Notes under the pieces: model-generated | What the model was told of the DNA's origin: nothing | Databases searched by the model: none | The model's input: the letters and a program-made list of their open reading frames with translations, nothing else | Made by a program: the position numbers and the translations under genes | Shown: positions 58,414-64,000 of the stretch, in pieces | Layout of the letters: each line of letters starts with the position of its first letter | Position numbering within the stretch: the first letter of the stretch is position 1 | NCBI GenBank assembly: GCA_028282545.1 | Contig: JANQHT010000068.1 | Location: 1-64,000 of the forward strand | Direction of reading: 5' to 3' | Source: Spirochaetales bacterium | Lineage (GTDB): Bacteria > Spirochaetota > Spirochaetia > DSM-27196 > Alkalispirochaetaceae | Length of the DNA stretch: 64,000 nucleotides

Positions 58414-60759
58414 ATGGTTTCCTACGACGACTACACCACGGACGGTTTTGAAATCTCGGAGATCCACTTCGACGCGACGAATCTGGGCAAATGGGAGAGC
58501 ATTCTCTGCCAGGGCAACGGCTACATGGGCGTCAGGGCGGCACACGAGGAGCGCTATCCCGGCGAGCGGCGCAATCTCTTCGTTGCGGGCACCTATAACC
58601 GCTTTGACGAGCACGAGCAGACCGAACTCCCCAATGGAGCGGACCTGATCGGGCTGGATCTCGGCTTGAACGGCGAGCCCTTTAACCTCATTGCCGGCAC
58701 GATTCACGACTACCGCCGGACCCTCAACCTGAACAACGGGGAGTTGGGGCGATGGATAACGTGGAGCACGGAGGCGACGGGCCGGATGCACCTCGAGTTT
58801 ATGCGCTTCGTGTCGCTCCGCGACCTTCACCTCTTCTGTAGGCGCGTCGTCGTTACCCCTCTGGAGCGCGACGTGGAGGTCGTTCTCACGACCGGGATAG
58901 ACGGCCGTATGACCAACAGCGGCGTCTCTCACTTCTCGTATCGGAGCATGCGCGCCCCCGACGAAGGGACGCTCCAGCTCATGCAGACCACGACCCAGAG
59001 CCGGGTAGCCTTCGCGTTTGCCCTTTGCGATCGGCTGCAACGAGGCCGTGAGGACGCGACGGTTCGCGGCCACGCCGAAGGGGGGCGTCGCCTCATACGG
59101 CGAGTATATCGCCTCCGTCTGGCCAAGGGGGAGAGTCTGGAGCTGGAGCAGGCCGCGACGGTACACACAGACCGCGACAGAGACGTCGACCTTTCTACGG
59201 GTGAGTCGCTCGCCGCCGTGAATCTCGCCTACCTTCGCGATCGGGCCGATCGAACGTACGAAGAGCACCTGTCGGCAAGCACTGAGGCGTGGAACGCCCA
59301 TGTGTGGTCCGGCGCCCCCGTGCATATCGAGTCGGAGCGCGCCGTAGACCTCCGCGCGCTACGCTTCGCCCGCTACCACCTGACGGCGATTACACCGGCT
59401 CACGACAGACGTATGAATATCGGCGCCAAGGGGCTTTCGGGCGAGGGGTACAAGGGCCACGTCTTCTGGGACACGGAGATATTTATGCTTCCCTACTTCA
59501 CCCTCACCACGCCCGAGGTTGCCAGGAGCCTCCTTGAGTACCGCGGCCACTGCCTTCCGACGGCTCGGAGGAAGGCCAATGAGAACGGATACAGGGGCGC
59601 CATGTTCCCGTGGGAGTCGGCGTGGATTGACGACGGTGAGACCACCCCCGAGTACGGCGACGTGGATGTCCACACGGGCGAACAGATCCGTATCTGGTGC
59701 GGCGCCATCGAGCATCACATCACCGCCGACGTCGCATTGGGCGTGTGGCACTACTTCATGGCGAGCGATGATCAGGAGTTTATGGATGCCGTAGGCTACG
59801 AGATTATCTTCGAAGCGGCCGCCTTTTGGGCATCGCGACTGGAGTGGGACGAGGCGCAGGGCGTCTACGGTATTACCGACGTCATAGGTCCCGACGAGTA
59901 CAAGGAGCACGTGGACAACAACGCCTACACCAATTACGGTGCGTGGTGGTGCCTCGCCAACGCTCTGAACTGTGCAGAGTCGCTCCGCGCGAAACGTCGT
60001 ACACTCTACGACCGTTTCGACCGTGAACTGGGTCTCGCCCACGCGGTGGACGTGTGGCGCGACCGCGTTTCCACGGTCTATCTACCAAAGCCAAACGGGG
60101 AGGGGATCGTTCCTCAGGACGATACCTATCTGAGCCTTGACCAGATCGACCTTTCGCCGTACAGGAGCGCCCAGAGCCCCGGCGCGATCTTCAAAGAGCT
60201 TACCCTCGCGCAGGTCGGCAAGCTCCAGGTCTCAAAGCAGGCCGATGTGGTGCTGCTTATGGTCATCTTCGACGAACTCTTTGACGCACGAGTTCGAAAG
60301 GTGTGTCTGGACTACTACGAGTCCCGCACCCTCCACGACTCTTCCCTCTCCCTATCGGTCCACTCTCTGCTCGCCGCGGACCTGGGTGAAACCGAGCGCG
60401 CATACGAGTTTTTCAGGCGCGCCTGTATGATCGATATGGGTCCCAATATGAAGAGTTCGGACGCCGGCATTCACGCCGCCTCCCTGGGAGGGATATGGCA
60501 GTGCGTGGTCTTTGGTTTCGGAGGCTTCCGACCGCGGATCGACGGCGTGCTCAGGATCCGGCCGCGCCTTCCAAAAGCGTGGAGCGAACTCTCCTATTCA
60601 GTGCGTTGGAAGCGGCGGAGGCTCGATGTATGCGTGGACCACCGGCGTGTGCATATCCGCGTAGACGGCGACGAGCCGGCCCACCTCGACGTTGCAGGCG
60701 CGTCGTATACGGTTCATCGCGAACTGGATCTCGCCTACGAACCCGCCGCGGTCGTGTGA
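58414..60759 (+). CDS. Glycoside hydrolase family 65 phosphorylase (kojibiose/maltose/trehalose type)
   Basis: 781 aa, the normal length of GH65 phosphorylases. The N-terminal beta-sandwich has LGKWESILCQGNGYMGVRA. The (alpha/alpha)6 catalytic barrel has GLSGEGYKGHVFWDTEIFML and the catalytic acid Glu495 in VIGPDEYKEHVDNNAYTN. The phosphate-binding region is ...VSKQADVVLLMVIF. The enzyme would split a disaccharide with phosphate into beta-glucose 1-phosphate and glucose or another sugar. The exact substrate cannot be read from sequence. No beta-phosphoglucomutase gene is in the window. Confidence 0.92.
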   Translation: MVSYDDYTTDGFEISEIHFDATNLGKWESILCQGNGYMGVRAAHEERYPGERRNLFVAGTYNRFDEHEQTELPNGADLIGLDLGLNGEPFNLIAGTIHDYRRTLNLNNGELGRWITWSTEATGRMHLEFMRFVSLRDLHLFCRRVVVTPLERDVEVVLTTGIDGRMTNSGVSHFSYRSMRAPDEGTLQLMQTTTQSRVAFAFALCDRLQRGREDATVRGHAEGGRRLIRRVYRLRLAKGESLELEQAATVHTDRDRDVDLSTGESLAAVNLAYLRDRADRTYEEHLSASTEAWNAHVWSGAPVHIESERAVDLRALRFARYHLTAITPAHDRRMNIGAKGLSGEGYKGHVFWDTEIFMLPYFTLTTPEVARSLLEYRGHCLPTARRKANENGYRGAMFPWESAWIDDGETTPEYGDVDVHTGEQIRIWCGAIEHHITADVALGVWHYFMASDDQEFMDAVGYEIIFEAAAFWASRLEWDEAQGVYGITDVIGPDEYKEHVDNNAYTNYGAWWCLANALNCAESLRAKRRTLYDRFDRELGLAHAVDVWRDRVSTVYLPKPNGEGIVPQDDTYLSLDQIDLSPYRSAQSPGAIFKELTLAQVGKLQVSKQADVVLLMVIFDELFDARVRKVCLDYYESRTLHDSSLSLSVHSLLAADLGETERAYEFFRRACMIDMGPNMKSSDAGIHAASLGGIWQCVVFGFGGFRPRIDGVLRIRPRLPKAWSELSYSVRWKRRRLDVCVDHRRVHIRVDGDEPAHLDVAGASYTVHRELDLAYEPAAVV

Positions 60760-60769
60760 GGAGCGGCAC

Positions 60770-62767
60770 GTGCGATCGCGTACAATGACGAACTGCGGTC
60801 CGGAGGTACCCCACGCCCATGTGAGCAACGGCGTCATCGGCCTCAATGTGCCGCGGTCGCCGTTCCTCTCCGGGGAGGCGCGCGTCGCCGGCTCGTACGA
60901 GTCGTGCGAGGAGTACGATTCGGAGGCACTGGCCCAGGTTCCCTACCCGTTGGCGCTTTGCTGCGCCGTCGACGGCAGGGGGCTGTCGGAGCGTGGAGCC
61001 GCCACTTGGTCCCAGACGTATGACTTCGCGTGCGGTGAGCTGAGAACCGAACTCGTCTACTCCGTCTCCACGGGCAAGCTCGTCGTCTCGGACGTGGTCT
61101 TCTGTTCTCGCTCCACGCCCTCGATCATGGCGCGGAGGCTTTATCTACGAGCTGACGCACCGTTGTCGGTGCGTCTCGACTTCTTTATCGATATCGAGGG
61201 GGTGCGGGGTGATTTCCGCGACGCCTACGGTGAACACGGAGATGTGGACTGGACGGTGCTGTGGGAGACCGTCGGAGGGCGCTCTTCCCTCGGCATCTCC
61301 TTTCGCCTCGATATCACCGCCTCGAGGGCGCCCGTCGTCAGGCGAGTCGAGGAAGCGCGCGTACGCGTGAAGAGCGAGATCGATAGGGGAGGGGAACTCG
61401 TCGTCTCGCAACTGGTTGCGATGGTACCCGATACTCTTCACCGCGAGCCCCATTGGCAGGCGTTGCGTCTCGTCCGCGCAGCGACGTGGCGCGGTTGGGA
61501 CGATATCCGGGAGAACAACCGTCACGCCTGGAACGTGTTGTGGCGTTCGCGCGTCCGGCTCATGGGTGCGGGGGAGCGGTGGCAGGACGTCGCCGACGCT
61601 GCCTTCTTTTACCTTCACGCCGCCGCCCACGACGCGTCGCCATACAGCATTCCTCCTTACGGACTCTCATCCACGGCCTACAACGGGCACATCTTCTGGG
61701 ATACGGAGACGTTTATGCTTCCGGTGCTCCTGTTTACGTCGCCCAAGGTGGCGTCGAACTTGCTTCGCTACCGCGCGGAGCGACTTCCCGCGGCACGAGC
61801 AAACGCGGCCCTTTCCGGGTATGGGGGTGCGATGTTCCCCTGGGAGAGAGGCTCCGACGGCTGCGAGCTCACCCCCGTCTTTGCGCCTACTTCCGAGGAG
61901 CACCACGTGAGCCTCGACGTCGCCGTTGCGTGCCTTCAGTACGCCTACGTTGCCGGAGACGCGTCCTTTGTGTGGAGCGTCTTGGTTCCATTGCTCCGCG
62001 ACGTCTGCTGCTGGATTATGAGCCGTTGCGTGAAGACGGAGCGCGGCTACGAGATCCGGCACGTCGTCGGTATCGACGAGGGGATCGTTGACATCGATAA
62101 CAATGCCTACACGAATATTGCCGCCAAGATCGTCCTGGAAGGTACGGCGCGCTTGATCGAGGGGAGCGACCTCGACGTGGACCCCGGTGCGCTGCGAGCG
62201 GTAGCGAGAGAGATGTTCATCCCGGTGGATGCCGAACTGGGCGTCATCGTAAAGCACGACCGCTACCGCTACGCGGGCGGCCCGTGCAATGCTGAAACCC
62301 TCGCCGCCTTCTACCCCCTTGGCTACCGCCACACCGATCCTGCGGTCGAGGCGGCCACGTTCGACTACCACCTTGGACTCGCCGATACGGTGCTTCACCT
62401 CCCCATGCTCTCGCCCCTCTTCGGCGTTTGGGCCGCTCGCCGGGGAGACCGGGGCCGCTCCCTCGACTTTTTCACCAGAGGTTTTATGGACTTCGTCTGT
62501 GATCCGTTCGACAGCTTTTCAGAGTGGCGCTCTGAAACGCGTCCCCTCTTCCTTACCAATCCGGCCGGCTTTCTGGGCTCGTGTATCTACGGCCTGAGCG
62601 GCCTCGTTCCGGACGCCGGCGATCCCCAGGCGTGGGGCCGCTTCCCCGTCGTCCTGCCCGAGGGCTGGGACGCGGTCGAGGTGGAACGTATCTGGATCAG
62701 GGGGCGACCGGCCTCCCTCCGAGCTTGTCACGGCGCGCAACGGGCGAGTGTTGAGTGGCTGGATTGA
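60770..62767 (+). CDS. GH65-like glycosidase/phosphorylase
   Basis: 665 aa from GTG 60770, with GAGGAG 6 nt upstream; it starts 10 bp after the GH65 gene. It shares GH65 landmarks: GLSSTAYNGHIFWDTETFML, SGYGGAMFPWE and a catalytic region with IDEGIVDIDNNAYTNIA. The canonical GPDEY has become GIDEG, keeping the Glu. It is shorter than the phosphorylases and resembles acid-trehalase/ATHL1-like GH65 proteins that hydrolyse. It probably acts on a related or larger glucoside imported by the same system. A 54-bp piece similar to part of it is found at 34310. Confidence 0.85.
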   Translation: MRSRTMTNCGPEVPHAHVSNGVIGLNVPRSPFLSGEARVAGSYESCEEYDSEALAQVPYPLALCCAVDGRGLSERGAATWSQTYDFACGELRTELVYSVSTGKLVVSDVVFCSRSTPSIMARRLYLRADAPLSVRLDFFIDIEGVRGDFRDAYGEHGDVDWTVLWETVGGRSSLGISFRLDITASRAPVVRRVEEARVRVKSEIDRGGELVVSQLVAMVPDTLHREPHWQALRLVRAATWRGWDDIRENNRHAWNVLWRSRVRLMGAGERWQDVADAAFFYLHAAAHDASPYSIPPYGLSSTAYNGHIFWDTETFMLPVLLFTSPKVASNLLRYRAERLPAARANAALSGYGGAMFPWERGSDGCELTPVFAPTSEEHHVSLDVAVACLQYAYVAGDASFVWSVLVPLLRDVCCWIMSRCVKTERGYEIRHVVGIDEGIVDIDNNAYTNIAAKIVLEGTARLIEGSDLDVDPGALRAVAREMFIPVDAELGVIVKHDRYRYAGGPCNAETLAAFYPLGYRHTDPAVEAATFDYHLGLADTVLHLPMLSPLFGVWAARRGDRGRSLDFFTRGFMDFVCDPFDSFSEWRSETRPLFLTNPAGFLGSCIYGLSGLVPDAGDPQAWGRFPVVLPEGWDAVEVERIWIRGRPASLRACHGAQRASVEWLD

Positions 62768-63335
62768 GGCGCCGCAGGGAGGCTTCGAACAGCGCTCTCC
62801 GTGAACTTCAATCGGGTCGCCGTGCGATCGTGTGGTATCCCGTTGGGGGAGGCGGGGTTTCGACTCACGCCCCTGCACGGGGGACGGCTTGAACAATTGC
62901 AGGAAAAAAGACGCATCGCAGGTTCAGGCCGAGCAGTTCCTGAATGGTGCATGCGGACAGTGTGATCACCACGCGACCTGTCACAACCGCGAACAGGACA
63001 CGCAGAGAAGGAGGTGTTCGAGATATAACGGCTATTTTTACATATATTATGTACCCGAACTCTGCTGCCTGCGCCCCAACACATGATCTGGGACGCTATA
63101 TTGGTGAAAATGTCGATGTTGCGGTTCGTGGCAGCCTTCGGGACCGTCCGGGGTACCCTGCTCCTGGCGATTGCGGCGCTTCGATTCCGCCGCACCCAGA
63201 ACTCCCCGCGTTGGATGATACTCCGCGAACGTGACCGGCGCCACCAATGAAACCGCAGTCAACAACGCCGTGGAGTCTGCTGATGGCGAACGCGCTGACG
63301 GCGGTTGGAATGAAGCGACCCCTTTCCCTGGACCT
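62768..63335. other. Region behind the GH65 operon
   Basis: No intact gene. The first ~155 bp show nothing I can name. From 62923 to 63329 lies the decayed AraC/dehydrogenase copy described separately. The last bases lead into the 3' end of the minus-strand exported-protein gene. Confidence 0.7.
62923..63329 (+). pseudogene. Decayed, internally deleted copy of the lipoprotein/AraC/dehydrogenase locus
   Basis: 62923-63205 follows 31828-32109 closely: the lipoprotein signal region, the spacer, and an AraC-type N-terminus reading MIWDAILVKM then LRFVAAFGTVRGTLLLAIAA. At about 63205-63212 the likeness jumps to 33293 and continues into the dehydrogenase (GATACTCCGCGAACGTGACC, matching 33303-33322 at nearly every base) up to about 63329/33416. 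A segment of about 1.18 kb is missing between. Stops interrupt every original frame. It lies directly behind the GH65-like gene. Confidence 0.85.
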
Positions 63336-63905
63336 TTATTTCGATCGTACTCGCCGGCCCGTCGGGTAGCCAATCAATGTGCCTATGATCAATCCGACGA
63401 ACGGCAGAATCCAGTCACGTCGGTTCCTTCGATCCTTTCCATCATTCTGAGGTTCCCACGCAACCGTTCGGGCTCCGTTGATTGAGTTGATTCGGAGAGC
63501 ACCATTCTTCTCGAAGGTCTCTGAGTACGTCTGTATTCGATAGTCGTGATTACCGTGATCCCAAAACTTGAACAGTGGTGCGTCGGCCTGTTCATAATAC
63601 ATCATCCCGAATGATCCGGTAGCCGTATACACTACCGCGTATTTCGGATCACCGTGTTGATCGAAATAGGTGGTTTTATGTCTCCCATTGCTCAGGATAA
63701 CTTCTTCACGCACTATTCGGCCATGTGAATTGAGTGTCCGGACTACGGTCGTCCCGTCATCGAGGATACGAGTCGTCGCCCGTTCTTCGGCTCCGCACAG
63801 GTGAATCGAGCACGACAAAAACACTGTAATGCAAACAAGGAAACGTAACAGGCCGTACCGAGCATTCCCAACAAGGTGGGAACCAGTTCTTGTTGTTGCA
63901 ATCAT
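63336..63905 (-). CDS. Exported protein with C-terminal membrane anchor
   Basis: 189 aa from ATG 63905; no strong ribosome site, and the frame is open further upstream. A signal peptide (RFLVCITVFLSCSIHLCGA) is followed by a strand-rich domain (TTRILDDGTTVVRTLNSHGR, HKTTYFDQHGDPKYAVVYTA) resembling MORN-like or antirestriction-type repeats loosely. A final helix (WILPFVGLIIGTLIGYPTG) and basic tail RRVRSK would fix it to the inner membrane. Not recognised as a known family. Its 3' end abuts the decayed copy at 62923-63329. Confidence 0.65.
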   Translation of the reverse strand: MIATTRTGSHLVGNARYGLLRFLVCITVFLSCSIHLCGAEERATTRILDDGTTVVRTLNSHGRIVREEVILSNGRHKTTYFDQHGDPKYAVVYTATGSFGMMYYEQADAPLFKFWDHGNHDYRIQTYSETFEKNGALRINSINGARTVAWEPQNDGKDRRNRRDWILPFVGLIIGTLIGYPTGRRVRSK

Positions 63906-64000
63906 GACTGAAGTGTAGCCGTTGGTTTCAGGAAATAAAACGAATAAAACTCCTGGACGCGTTGCTCCAGGCACCACGATACTATCTGAACCCAGATGAG

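Noticed and set aside
62845-62885. A stretch with TTTCGACTC that looks like a tRNA T-arm.
   Set aside because: The stem bases do not pair as a T-stem and no anticodon or acceptor stem could be built around it.
62944-63234. A possible 96-codon gene behind the GH65 operon.
   Set aside because: The segment is the decayed copy of the AraC/dehydrogenase locus; this frame is not the ancestral coding frame.
1-64000. Search for CRISPR arrays, rRNA, tRNA genes, prophage structural genes and transposases.
   Set aside because: No regularly spaced direct repeats, no rRNA or tRNA patterns and no phage capsid, tail or transposase proteins were recognised.

Overview
The window reads as a chromosomal segment of a fairly GC-rich, free-living bacterium, most likely a spirochaete of the Spirochaeta/Alkalispirochaeta type. 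The pointers are indirect: exported binding proteins with the short 'FAGG/ASGQ' cleavage regions common in that group, many ABC uptake systems, lipoproteins, and a diderm envelope implied by beta-barrel-like exported proteins. No rRNA, tRNA or CRISPR array was seen, so the assignment is an inference.

Layout. 1-3.5 kb: a cut-off membrane protein with a spermidine-synthase-like domain, an ECF sigma factor with a small membrane protein, a ribbon-helix-helix zinc-ribbon protein and a SpoIIAA-like protein. 3.5-8.9 kb (minus): a complete peptide/nickel-type ABC importer, genes translationally coupled by 4-nt overlaps. 9-34 kb: mostly housekeeping and stress genes: HtrA-like protease, SfsA-DUF123 fusion, ArsR/SRPBCC pair, choice-of-anchor protein, toroid protein, EI-type phosphotransferase, DUF3179 protein, an ArsR regulator with a 62-aa partner, CutA, isopropylmalate-type dehydrogenase, MerR/hydrolase pair, YyaL-type protein, sirtuin, biotin-dependent carboxyltransferase, an Asp-box lipoprotein, and a membrane-bound AraC regulator overlapping an alcohol dehydrogenase gene.

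34-40.3 kb is an accessory stretch: unknown exported proteins, a DUF1353 protein, a hydrolase, a broken mazF and an intact hicAB. 40.5-47.3 kb (minus) is one apparent operon joining a two-component system, a double-domain cyclase-family enzyme and a CUT1-type ABC importer without its ATPase. 48-50.4 kb: a double MerR regulator with a two-gene ABC-2 exporter. 50.7-53.9 kb (minus): a radical SAM-DUF4130 fusion protein and a DUF72 protein. 54.2-62.8 kb: a second CUT1 importer, a LacI regulator and two GH65-family proteins, preceded by two LacI-type palindromes; this looks like uptake and phosphorolysis of an alpha-linked glucoside.

The least expected signal is a set of gene fossils. 62923-63329 is a decayed copy of the AraC/alcohol dehydrogenase locus 31 kb away, carrying an internal deletion of about 1.2 kb. 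A short piece resembling the GH65-like gene lies just behind the intact alcohol dehydrogenase, and a piece of the 36.85 kb hydrolase lies at 50.5 kb. There are also a 169-bp element with 25-bp perfect inverted ends, a 30-bp perfect palindrome spanning a promoter that appears to give a leaderless mRNA, and several repressor-type operators beside their likely regulator genes.
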